A stretch of 64,000 bases of DNA from Dendrolimus kikuchii. Its lineage: Eukaryota; Arthropoda; Insecta; Lepidoptera; Lasiocampidae. This document shows positions 55,450 through 64,000 of the stretch, piece by piece (within the stretch, counting starts at the first letter, position 1; every line of letters begins with the position of its first letter). The notes beneath the pieces were generated by a model that searched no databases, was not told the DNA's origin, and saw only the letters and a list, made by a program, of their open reading frames with translations. Both the position numbers and the translations under genes were made by a program. The stretch covers positions 7,393,501 to 7,457,500 of the forward strand of contig JAHHIN020000030.1 in NCBI GenBank assembly GCA_019925095.2, read 5' to 3'.

Positions 55450-56610
55450 CAGCGTCTCTTTAACAAAGTTATACCTCTCATGCGGAGTCAACTTTATAAA
55501 AGAAGGACAAAAGTAAAGATGCGTATGAAAGTCATTTTGACACAAATTACATTTTTCATATTTATTATTATTAAGTGAATTGGACTTTACATTTACAAAT
55601 GATTTCGTTGTTTTATATGTTTGTTTGCGTTTTATATTTTGCGGGTTAATAAAATTATTTGCGGTTTTACAAGAAGAACGAGACAAAACTTTACTCTGTT
55701 CTTTTACAAATGTAATGAGGTCTTTATAGGAAGGAATATTTTCTTTACGATATGTAATTTCGAATAACTTTACAGTATCGGAATCTAAGCGTTGCAATGC
55801 GAGGTGTAAAAATATAAAGTCATTTAAATCGTTTAACTGCAATTGTTTAAGGGCTTGTACAGACGAGTCGAAGTTGTTTACGAAAGAATCGAGATTAGAT
55901 GCATTATTAGCGGATAATTGTTTGAAGTTTAGCAATTGATTAAAATAAGAACTAGCGAGTGACCGAGGGTCATCATATTTTTCGATTAAAGCGTTCCAAA
56001 TAATTAAATAGTTTTCTGCGGTTGGCGGAAGGCCCGCGCAAATAGATAAAGCTTGACCAGATAACTTTCCAATTAAATAAAATGCCTTCTCACTATTCGA
56101 CAAGGTAGGATTATCGTGTACCATATTTTTAAATTGCGTATAAAAGAGAGGCCATGTACGAACATCGCCTGAGAAAGAAATTAAATCGATAGGAGGTAGA
56201 TTTGGTTTGCGCACAGAATTATATGAATGCGTAGCCAATATGTTTGCGGTTTGAGATGACTCATTTTCATTTGTAATCTCAGTTAAAATTTGTTTGACAG
56301 AACAATACATTTCATCAAAACTGATAAATGATTGATAATTTATAGTTTGTGCTTTATGAGGGTTAATTTTTATGTAAAGCATATTATATGAGTCCAAAAC
56401 AGATTCAAATTCCTTACGTAAATTATCAATATTGGAAGCGTTGTGAATAAATATTCTCTGACTATTCTCATCGGAAATATTTAACGATTTATCGTAAATA
56501 TTTTGCATGCGGCTAAATAACATGTCGCGTTTATATTGAAGAACAATTAATTTACTATTGTCTTCAGAGCTTGCCTCTGAAACAATAGTTTCTCCACCTT
56601 TCTTACTCAT
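55450..56610 (-). pseudogene. BEL/Pao gag, C-terminally truncated by the Jockey LINE
   Basis: Starts at ATG 56,610 (MSKKGGETIVSEASSED). It contains a coiled-coil-like N-terminus and the capsid-like region LPPIDLISFSGDVRTWPLFY, LIGKLSGQALSICAGLP and WNALIEKYDDPRSLASSYF. One zinc-knuckle-like CNLCQNDFHTHLYFC remains. The next knuckles and the start of the protease are lost. Confidence 0.87.
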
Positions 56611-57198
56611 ATTGAGTGATTAAATTTATTGAGGCGAAGAAAAAAAACTAATTAAAAGTAGCGTAGAAAAAACTAAAACTCAAAACCTCTTTACTAGTGC
56701 AGCGGTCGGTTAAATAAAATGTTAAAACTCGCCTCGAGTGAACGTGACTCGAAGCGGCCGAAGCGACGTTCCTATTAAAGCCGGTTAAGAAAAGATGCTA
56801 AGTAACACCTATATTATTGAAAATTTTGAATATACGTATTTAATACTGATCACGCGGGATTAATAAATGAATATACTGCCAATGCGGGTTGAAAATAAAT
56901 AAATTTGGCAATAATTCGATGATACAGCACAAATTACGCATAGAATCTCATATGACTTAGCGGGTGGCGGGTAGCGATATGAACCAAAAAATGATTCAAA
57001 AAGAAATAAAATAAAGAAATTAAAGTATTTAAGCAAGAAAATGGGATTATATATAGTTTTTAAATATATATAGCGGAACAATATATAAATATAGCGGGAA
57101 TAATACGTAAAATAATTATATAGCGGGAATATTATAGAAAATATATCGCGGAAAAAATAAAATACATATATCGCGGCTCGATTGGACCAGAACTAATA

Positions 57199-57536
57199 TG
57201 GTGGTGCGGGTGACAAAGGTAGAATTTGTTGGTGGTGGAAGGAGGCAAAATCCACAGCCGGGTAGATTTAAGCGGCACTCACCTGCGGATCCTCAATCCT
57301 CGTCGTAAAGCACGTCTTCAGGGGTTGCGTATATCACACCAACAACAGGAGCGGGTTTAAGGTAAAAGCGTTCTATGCAAATCACTTATGCGCGTGCGGT
57401 GCTCACGAGGCCGTCGACGTACTGGCGCCCGCCGGCACGAGTCGTGGTTAGCCGACAGGTGGCACCACCTGTCTCTATCCAGCGTGCGGATTTGCGGAAA
57501 GGAGGGGAAAGGTAGGTAATATAAGGCGCCTAACCA
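57199..57536 (-). repeat. BEL/Pao 5' LTR
   Basis: 338 bp, near-identical to 43,718-44,052. On the minus strand it would carry the element promoter, reading in the same direction as the transporter gene. Confidence 0.93.
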
Positions 57537-57689
57537 ATAACAATACTAAGTTTCACACGAGCAGTGATTTTTAAACTTAATCTATATGTATAGCGTAATT
57601 TGGTCTTTTTTTGAATTTAAAGGAATCTACGAAAGAATTTGACGATATTTGCCAAAGGTCAGCAGACATGACGGGTTTGTTTAGTTATT

Positions 57690-58412
57690 TAAAGCTTACG
57701 AGGTCAGGGCGCGGCACACACTCCAGAGTGTACAGCCTGGACAGAGCAGCGCCGGGAGCTCGTCGCCCATACCGGATTTGACACCTCGCTCCCGGCCGTT
57801 GTACGCACCATGGTCGGGAGCAAACCCGGACGGGACGCCGTCTCCTCCTTCTGCGAGCAAGTCATGTATGCGAAGGAGGAGGCGGAGCGGGAGCGTGAGC
57901 GGACCTCCTTGCTCCTTGCGCTAAACGAAGACGCGCCGGCGCCGGAGGGCGGGTGGCGTGGGTGGATCCCTTGGTGTATAGGGGTCCTCACTCACCCGTA
58001 CATGCCGTCGAGATGAGAGCGCGAATGTTCCGCGCGCGCTCACCTCTCCTCCCGTGGGGCGCGTTACAAACCGCTCCACGCCCGGAATAGACCTAGATGA
58101 TGCCGGGGGACAAAAGAAGTCCCCCGGCAATGGAAAAGGCCTGAGCGTGAGGCCCACGCCTGCCAGGGCACGCGGAGCTGGGAATCCCATTTACCCGTAG
58201 CCCTGTCACAAGGCGCAGGACGGAACACCCAGGGGTTTTAGTGGGTATCCCTAACTGGGGAGTGGCAATAGCGTGGCACTAGTTCTGACTGGGCATACTA
58301 GTGCCACCCCCGATCTGGCGAATCCCACACTCGGGTCGCGAATTATCCCCCCAGGCTTCTGTGCCTGTCGCGGCTCAGTCCTCAAACGGATTTCACCTGG
58401 TTAAAAAAAAAA
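57690..58412 (+). pseudogene. R1-clade LINE 3' end
   Basis: C-terminal tail HTPECTAWTEQRRELVAHTG then FCEQVMYAKEEAERERER, stop at 58,016, followed by a GC-rich 3' UTR and an A-run at 58,403-58,411. A different R1 family from 24,699. Confidence 0.7.
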
Positions 58413-58525
58413 CTTACAACCGGACACTTCTTCAACTATTCTCCCGTATGAGATGGTTCTCCATACTTCTAGCCTCCATAATTAAAAGTCAAAATTTTTC
58501 AAATAATTGATTGTGAAAATGATTT

Positions 58526-58726
58526 TGATAGATAGATAACTCTTTATTGTACACCAATACAAACATGAACTTAACGACTAAAATTATATCTAGTTATGTA
58601 CAAAGGGCGGTCTTATCGCTAAAAAGCGATCTCTTCCAGACAACCCCAGGAATGAATTGAGATGATAATGGCGATGGTGGTAACGTAACATATAGTACAA
58701 ACTACTTACATTTTAATAATAAATAC

Positions 58727-58797
<71 letters not shown>

Positions 58798-59060
58798 GTA
58801 TATGTATATATTACATAGATATATACTTAATATACATACCATACAAATACATATCTACAAAATATATAAATGTTTATAAATGAATTTAAATATCATATTC
58901 CAACGACAGGTAGTATTTTTTGATCATAGTTTTAAATATCGCTAGCGATTTTGCTTGTCTGATTGTAATAGGAAGCGCGTTCCAGAGCTGTACAGTAAAA
59001 GATTATTATAAAAAGTTGAGTTATGCGCAGGAGTGCTCAATTTAAGTTTAGTAGAAGGGC
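58526..59060 (-). mobile_element. CR1-like LINE 3' end with (AT)n
   Basis: Tail GATAGATAGATAACTC at 58,529; 3' UTR with the ATCGCT/AGCGAT hairpin (about 58,616) as in the copy at 313. Coding remnants appear from about 58,890. A long AT microsatellite (58,731-58,785) sits inside. Confidence 0.65.
58731..58785. repeat. (AT)n microsatellite
   Basis: About 27 AT units, followed by TATG units to 58,800. Confidence 0.95.
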
Positions 59061-59618
59061 GTGAATTATGAGAGCACGAAAGAAATTCAAAACTTTTTTT
59101 GATAGAGTTATGTAAAATGACCGATTTTGTTTTCTTGTCCTTTTACTTTACTGAAGTGAAACTTCGATATAAATGGGGGGCCTTAGGATTATTTTGTTAC
59201 GGCCGCGTGGAGGAGCGGCATAAATTTAGACTAGACGTGGTGAGAGGAGGCATAATTTTAGAGTATACTACGGATGCGTTTTTTGGTTCCAGATCGAATT
59301 CAGTTTTTTTGTTTGATAAAATAAAATACGTTTAAATAAAAAATGCATTCATTAAAATGTACCTAACCTAACCGAATCATAATTTGCAGTAAACCTGCGA
59401 GAAATCGAAATGTGTGCTGCGACACATAGTAGAAGTCTAACTTCAACGGATTAATCTCTAAACTTAACCTAAACTTAAAGAAATAATTTTAAACAGCATT
59501 CCGACCTCATCGGATAGCGGGAGGCCAGAATACTGTTAAAGAAACCTACCTACATTACACGGTCTAACTCCAAATTTGTCACGTCTCTGAGGTTCGCCGC
59601 GCCCACATTCAATCAATT
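59061..59618. other. Non-coding stretch
   Basis: May include more LINE remnants (59,090-59,290); nothing firm. Confidence 0.4.
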
Positions 59619-59938
59619 TTTTATTTTTATTTTTATTGCAGGAGTTCAGCAGACAGGCAGGTGGCACACTTGATGGAAAGCGGTTACCATCGTCTATGGA
59701 CATTTGCAACACCAAAGGTGCTACAAATGCGCTGCTGCTCTCTCAAGGGAGCTGGAACCTGGTCACTAATGCCGGAACACAACACAAGGTTGTTATGGCG
59801 ACATACTTTAGACCAGGGGTGGTAGCCACCCAGTCGGGCAAATGCCCTACCACCTGGCTGTGAGTTATTAACTCGCCTCTTACGACAGGCCGCCCAGCCG
59901 CAGGAAATTGTATTCTTTCTCCGTTCCTGCACGGATAA
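59619..59938 (-). mobile_element. Family A retroposon, near full length
   Basis: Minus-strand copy with an ATTTTT-rich tail at 59,619-59,640, reaching CCGTTCCTGCACGGATAA. Confidence 0.7.
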
Positions 59939-60084
59939 AAATGCATGCAGTGCAATTAGGGGAATTGATTTTACGCATCATGTAACCAGAACAATTCAGT
60001 GGGACATGACCAGATCTAAGGCCTCAGTGCCGGAACAACTTCTTGCCTAGACATTCTGCTCATATCAAACCATGGGGAGCGAGG

Positions 60085-60294
60085 GAAAGATGGCTGGACC
60101 ACTTTATACCATACTAGCGGCCCGGAGCGGTTTCACCCGCGCTCTGTCCCACTCCCGTGGTATATAGCCTATGACACTCCCTGTTAACGTAGCTTTCCAA
60201 CAGTAAAAGAATTTTTGAAATCGGTTTAGATCCAGAGATTACCCCCTGCAGCGTCACAAACTCTCAAACTACCTCTTTATTATATTAGTATAGA
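60085..60294 (-). mobile_element. Helitron-like 5' end
   Basis: On the minus strand it begins TCTATACTAATATAATAAAG after an A, as in 63,696. The class is inferred from the A/T target and the TC start; no hairpin-CTRR end is seen. Confidence 0.45.
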
Positions 60295-60696
60295 TGCCCT
60301 TTGTTAATGAACTTTTGTCAAAATATTCTGACCAAAAATTTAAGCATAAATTTCTGACTACAGGAGTAATCTCGCTATACCAAGGAAGGCAATGTAAGTT
60401 CCATCGGATGCAGCTTCATTTGCTAGACGATCAACAACCTATAAGAGTTTTTAGCTACACATGTTGCTGGGGAGTTTCTTGTCCCTTTTTCTCCTTAAAC
60501 AGCGATAACACATTGCGAAACGGTATATATAGAATAGGCCTAACGGATCTTTTTTTTTAAATTTATTTAGGGCAGCGAACAATTACACCACTAAGGTAAA
60601 TACTTATAAATATTTATAGGTCTTATTCATAATGAGTTAAAGTAAGTTCGAAAGCTTCTTTAAGGCCTAACAAAATACTGAATAAGTCCATTTTAC

Positions 60697-60822
60697 CTAC
60701 GAGCACGAACCATCCCCATTTTCCATCAGGCGGGACCATCTCCCAATTCTTCTCGGGGGGCGCCGGGCCGATCGTGAACCTGCCAGCTCCCACCGCAGGA
60801 CCCTCATCTTCCGGGAGTTTTA
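60697..60822 (-). CDS. Monocarboxylate transporter, 5'-most recognised coding exon
   Basis: Internal coding exon of an SLC16-type (major facilitator) monocarboxylate transporter, which would carry monocarboxylates or related solutes across a membrane. The 126-bp exon follows a TTTCCAG acceptor and ends at a GTAAAA donor. It starts with two bases of a split codon and ends with one. It encodes an acidic/proline-rich N-terminal tail and then VPPDGKWGWFVLVG, the start of transmembrane segment 1. The MCT family signature here is normally [D/E]-G-[G/S]-[W/F]-[G/A]-W; this copy has Lys at the third position. Phase and protein context fit the exon at 42,472-42,615 exactly. Because it begins mid-codon, at least one more upstream exon must exist; I do not see it between 60,823 and 64,000. 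Confidence 0.85.
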
Positions 60823-60954
60823 CTGGAAATAGGAAAAAATAATTATATAAATAAAAAGCTCCACAACTTGGGCTTCGGAGAGACTTTCGGCATATTCTAT
60901 CAACTACATAAGGGGGATATTGCCAAAAACTGTTCAGTATGGTGCATTCGCCTT

Positions 60955-61457
60955 CCTCCTGCCACCACACCGGTCGCCGCAGGCTTGGCGTTCATCTTCA
61001 CTTCCTTGAGTTCCTCGTTTCTCAAGAACCCCCTTTAACCCCAAGAAGATACAAGTCTGCGTATTCTCTGCCAAAAAATTCCCATTCGAACATGTGATCG
61101 CCTCTGAGAGTATTGAGATCCTGGGTGTCGACATTGCGAACGACGCGCGACGTGCAGTTCAGAGGCAAGGCATAATTTGCCTCCAAGAAGCTGGGAGCGC
61201 TAAACCGGTTCAAGCAGTACTTCACACCGCGGCAACGCCTTGTGCTTTACAAAGCCCAGGTGAGGGCATATGAAGTACTGTTTACAACTGTGAACTGGGG
61301 CACCCGCCTACCAGCTTAGTTCTCTGGACTACATCAACGTCAAGCCGTCCGCGTAGTCGACGATCCTGGACTCACAGACGGCCTAGATACGTTTGTTCTT
61401 TGAAGAGACTTCGCGTTTCTTTGCGTGTTCTAGCGACTGTATCAGAACGGTGCCTAT
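60955..61457 (+). pseudogene. Jockey/CR1-like LINE, C-terminal fragment (first part)
   Basis: Frame-broken RT C-terminus: VCVFSAKKFPFEHVIASESI, then EILGVDI and (frameshift) ASKKLGALNRFKQYFTPRQR and LVLYKAQVRAYE. It continues at 61,836 after an inserted LINE tail. Confidence 0.65.
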
Positions 61458-61469
61458 GTCTTCCTTCTA

Positions 61470-61823
61470 GATTTTCTGTAGGAAAATTAAACAGGCAATA
61501 TATAAATCTGCTGAACAGAATTCGAGCAGGTCATTTCCCAACAAGAAGTTTTGGCTGACTCCTGGACAAAGTTGATTTTCCCAACGGCCTACCGTGTCAA
61601 ACTCGCGAGGATGTCTCTTAATGGAATGCAGTAAAAATAAAGATGGCAGAGAACAACTGATGAGGGAGTTGGGACTGAATATTTTGAGAGAGCCAGTCTT
61701 AAAGAAGGCTAGTTTCTTAGCCAGCTCATTACTTAAATTATAATATATAAGCTATTGTAGGGTTAGGAGATATTGGGGATAACATGCCTATGTGGCAAGT
61801 CCCAAATAAATAAAGAGAAAAAA
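61470..61823 (+). mobile_element. I-clade LINE tail inserted in another LINE
   Basis: 5'-truncated 354-bp insertion with RNase H-tail remnants (LLMECSKNKDGREQLMRELG and LKKASFLASSLLKL) and an A-rich end. It is bounded by the 12-bp direct repeat GTCTTCCTTCTA (61,458-61,469 and 61,824-61,835). Confidence 0.85.
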
Positions 61824-61835
61824 GTCTTCCTTCTA

Positions 61836-62015
61836 CCACTGCACCGTTGGCCATCGACTTGGCGTTCATCTTCACTTCCTTGAGCAACTTCGCTCTCGTA
61901 CGCAACGATTCCCTAGAACGTTTCTATTGCGCACCGTGGGGATTTGGAATGTGCTCCCAGCTGAGGTTCACCAACAGCTCTACGATGTGGAGTTTTTCAA
62001 AAAGGGTATCATATA
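61836..62015 (+). pseudogene. Jockey/CR1-like LINE, C-terminal fragment (second part)
   Basis: Continues the host LINE: LGVHLHFLEQLRSRTQR, FLLRTVGIWNVLPAEVHQQL and DVEFFKKGI. Confidence 0.65.
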
Positions 62016-62064
62016 CAAAATTTCTAGCTAGAAAGAAACCAACTTCAAGAGTTACTAAAATTCA

Positions 62065-62180
62065 ATATATTCTACATCTTGAAGTCAGCGCGAAGTGAAA
62101 CAAAAAAATTACTACATTTCGCTTTGTTGTTGTTTTTTTACGTTTCATTTGGCACCGATTGAAAGATGTTGTAGAAAATA
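62065..62180. repeat. Foldback repeat
   Basis: Arms TTCTACATCTTGAAGTCAGC and (reverse complement of the right end) TTCTACAACATCTTTCAATC; relatives at 7,494 and 43,588. Confidence 0.5.
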
Positions 62181-62182
62181 TC

Positions 62183-62673
62183 CGTGCAGGACCGGAGAAA
62201 GAATACTAATTGCTGCGTTGGGGCGGCCTGTCGTAAGAGGTGACAAAACAACCCGCGGCTAGGTGGCTACCACCCCTGGTCTAGAGTATGCCGCCATAAC
62301 AACTTTGAGTTGTGTTCCGGCATTAGCTCTTTAGCTCACTATTAGCACATATGTGTCCGCGATGAGAGTGCAGATCGCGTTTGTGCACGTCATGGTAATT
62401 GTGTTGTTGTCTCACTCTGTTTATATAGGAGTTGTATGATTTGTATGAAATGGGTATATTTTCGTGGTATATTACGAGATAGTGATAGTGTTAGTCTTGC
62501 GGCTTTTTGGTATATCGATAATAGTCTTAAGGGTTAATGGCCAAATTCCGGTCTCCCTTTAGAGGGTGGCAGCACATTGGTAGCACCTTTGATGTTACAA
62601 ATGTTCATAGGCGAAGGTAACCATTTTCCATCAAGTGGGCCGTCTGCCTGTCTGCTGTACTCATCCAATAAAA
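62183..62673 (+). mobile_element. Family A retroposon split by a ~215-bp insertion
   Basis: Plus-strand copy. Between GTTCCGGCATTAG (about 62,325) and TGGCCAAATTCCGG (about 62,536) an unrelated segment is inserted. Confidence 0.55.
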
Positions 62674-62722
62674 ATACTCACTTCAAGTGAACAACTTTAT
62701 AAAACGTGACACTTTCAATACA

Positions 62723-62919
62723 CATACATACATAACTTCACGCCAGTTCCCTTGCGGGGTAGGCACGAACAACAGAGCGCCATTCAGGCTTATTCTTACA
62801 CACCTCACTTGCTTCTTTGACATTCATAGCTCTCGTCATGCACGCTCGTCTGTTCTTAAGGCTCCTGACATCACCTTCTGCTAGTACACGATCAATTTGA
62901 TCATGGAAGGTGTGTCGTG
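62723..62919 (-). mobile_element. RTE-like LINE tail with 12-bp target duplication
   Basis: 5'-truncated copy of the 45,121 family flanked by ACTTTCAATACA at 62,711-62,722 and 62,920-62,931. Confidence 0.85.
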
Positions 62920-62943
62920 ACTTTCAATACATACATGATAATT

Positions 62944-63342
62944 CAACTTAGCCCCCCCGACTAAGATAAATTCCACGAAGCACGCTATTTATTGTCGGCA
63001 TTTGAACCAATTGTAATACCTTTATGATTGTCTTCTTTTCTTTACTTATTTATTGGTTATTGTGGAGAACAGCCTATTGTACTCGTTTATGGCCGTTTGC
63101 AGGCATAATTAGTCAGGTGTGCGGATTACGATTTCTAGGAAATTAAGTCGACGATACGGGCGGGCACACTTATATTTGTGAAGTATAAAACGACGGCAGG
63201 ATGGAGAGAGGAGGCAGTCTAGCGATAGGCACAAGCGAGACAAGACGTGTGTACCTGTGTTATACATGTTTGTATAGTTCTAATAAATTCTATAGTAATT
63301 CCAACGGCAGTTTAATTCGAGTCCTGCAACTCGTAACAATAT
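62944..63342 (+). repeat. Solo LTR relative of 43,070-43,581
   Basis: Shares TTCCACGAAGCAC, GCCTATTGTACTCGTTTATG, GACAAGACGTGTGTACC and the CTCGTAACA end; shortened in the middle. Confidence 0.6.
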
Positions 63343-63695
63343 GATGATTTGTGGTGTGACAGAAGATGTATGTCAGAATAGAAGAGTGTGGAAGGAAAAG
63401 ACATATTGTGATGACCCCAATTAATTGGGATATGGTGAAAAGAGATTATACTTTAGTTGTTAAAGCCCCAATGTATTATTTTTTAAACCCAATTCAAAAA
63501 AGGAGGTTCTTAGTTCGTCGTATATTTTTTTTTAAATATATGTTCAGCCATTCTAGAAAAAGAAATGAAAATTGATTTGAAAATAAATGAAAATCGGTCC
63601 AGAATTGACGGAGAAATCACATAATTTAAAAGTAAATATAATTAAAACTAACATTATGCAATTCCATTTAAGAAATAATAAATTAAATAAACTTA

Positions 63696-64000
63696 TCTAT
63701 ACTAATATTATAAAGAGGTAAAGTTTGTGAGTTTGTGACGTTGTAGGGGGTAATCTCCGAAACTACTAAACCGATTTAAAAAATTCTTTCATTTTCTTTC
63801 ACTGTTGGCAAGCGACACTATCCCCGGTTGACATAGGCTACATTATATTTTCAAAAAAATTAGGGATCCTTACTAAAACTCCAACAGTGTAACCCAAGGT
63901 ATAAAAAAATTACCTAAAATCGCGTGCGTTGCGAAAACTATTGATGATAGAATAAAATAATGTACTACGACTTTGCAGAACACATAATTATTTACAAAAA
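63696..64000 (+). mobile_element. Helitron-like 5' end, cut by the window edge
   Basis: A then TCTATACTAATATTATAAAG, the same family as 60,085-60,294. No coding sequence in view. Confidence 0.45.

Larger units (their letters stand above)
43718..57536 (-). mobile_element. BEL/Pao LTR retrotransposon with two nested LINEs
   Basis: Complete insertion on the minus strand, the same strand as the transporter gene. LTRs of 335 bp (43,718-44,052) and 338 bp (57,199-57,536) start TG and end CA, and are flanked by a perfect 5-bp duplication, ATAAC (43,713-43,717 and 57,537-57,541). By eye the LTRs differ by two substitutions and one 3-bp indel, so insertion is recent. A possible primer-binding site TGGTCCAATCGAGCC lies about 9 nt inside the 5' LTR. 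Without the nested LINEs the element is about 6 kb. Gag, reverse transcriptase, RNase H and integrase segments remain in order, but parts are missing at both LINE junctions and pol has further breaks. Confidence 0.93.

Noticed and set aside
58731..58800. Origin or CRISPR-like array
   Set aside because: Simple AT and TATG microsatellite without spacers.
60085..60294. Autonomous Helitron
   Set aside because: Only a 5'-end-like motif is seen; no RepHel coding sequence or hairpin-CTRR end.
63366..63575. Small plus-strand ORF of 69 codons
   Set aside because: No start context, motif or homologous look; AT-rich chance ORF.

Overview
This window looks like intronic and intergenic DNA from an insect, most likely a butterfly or moth. 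The clues are split, spliced exons with canonical splice sites, very high transposon content with several lepidopteran-style families, tRNA-derived SINEs, and no prokaryotic gene organisation. The assignment comes from sequence pattern only; no search was run.

The one host gene I can support is an SLC16-type monocarboxylate transporter on the minus strand that spans almost the whole window. Five short exons (60,697-60,822; 42,472-42,615; 41,047-41,173; 40,166-40,345; 37,149-37,275) have canonical acceptors and donors and matching codon phases. They encode the N-terminal half, up to about transmembrane segment 6. Two different large terminal exons lie downstream (22,599-23,711 and 5,882-7,111). 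Each starts in phase 0 after a good acceptor, each encodes a complete C-terminal half (segments 7-12), and each has its own stop and candidate AATAAA. No second set of 5' exons is visible, so the simplest reading is one gene with a duplicated, possibly alternatively spliced, terminal exon. The true first exon is not recognised and may lie beyond 64,000.

The rest is mostly mobile DNA within the introns and 3' flank. (1) 1-4,740: a decayed Gypsy LTR element split by a CR1-like LINE. (2) 5,397-5,722: a Harbinger-type MITE just past the terminal exon. (3) 9,355-13,025: a SINE-bearing repeat and a palindromic pair of Penelope elements. (4) 13,450-20,140: LTR fragments, pieces of I- and R1-clade LINEs, and a mariner-type MITE. 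(5) 24,700-27,620: an R1-clade LINE with broken frames. (6) 28,000-43,600: fragments of an RTE-like LINE, a truncated Jockey copy, many copies of one poly(A)-tailed retroposon, and a solo LTR. (7) 43,718-57,536: a young BEL/Pao element with matching LTRs and a 5-bp target duplication, containing an RTE-like LINE and a nearly complete Jockey LINE. (8) 57,690-64,000: R1, CR1-like and Jockey-like LINE tails, a LINE inside a LINE, LTR and Helitron-like ends.

The most interesting signals are the duplicated terminal exon of the transporter; a hairpin with compensatory base changes just after the stop codon of two unrelated retroelements (Jockey and Penelope); the nested BEL element with deletions at both LINE junctions; and an RTE-like LINE whose long ORF stays open although the catalytic RT segment is missing.
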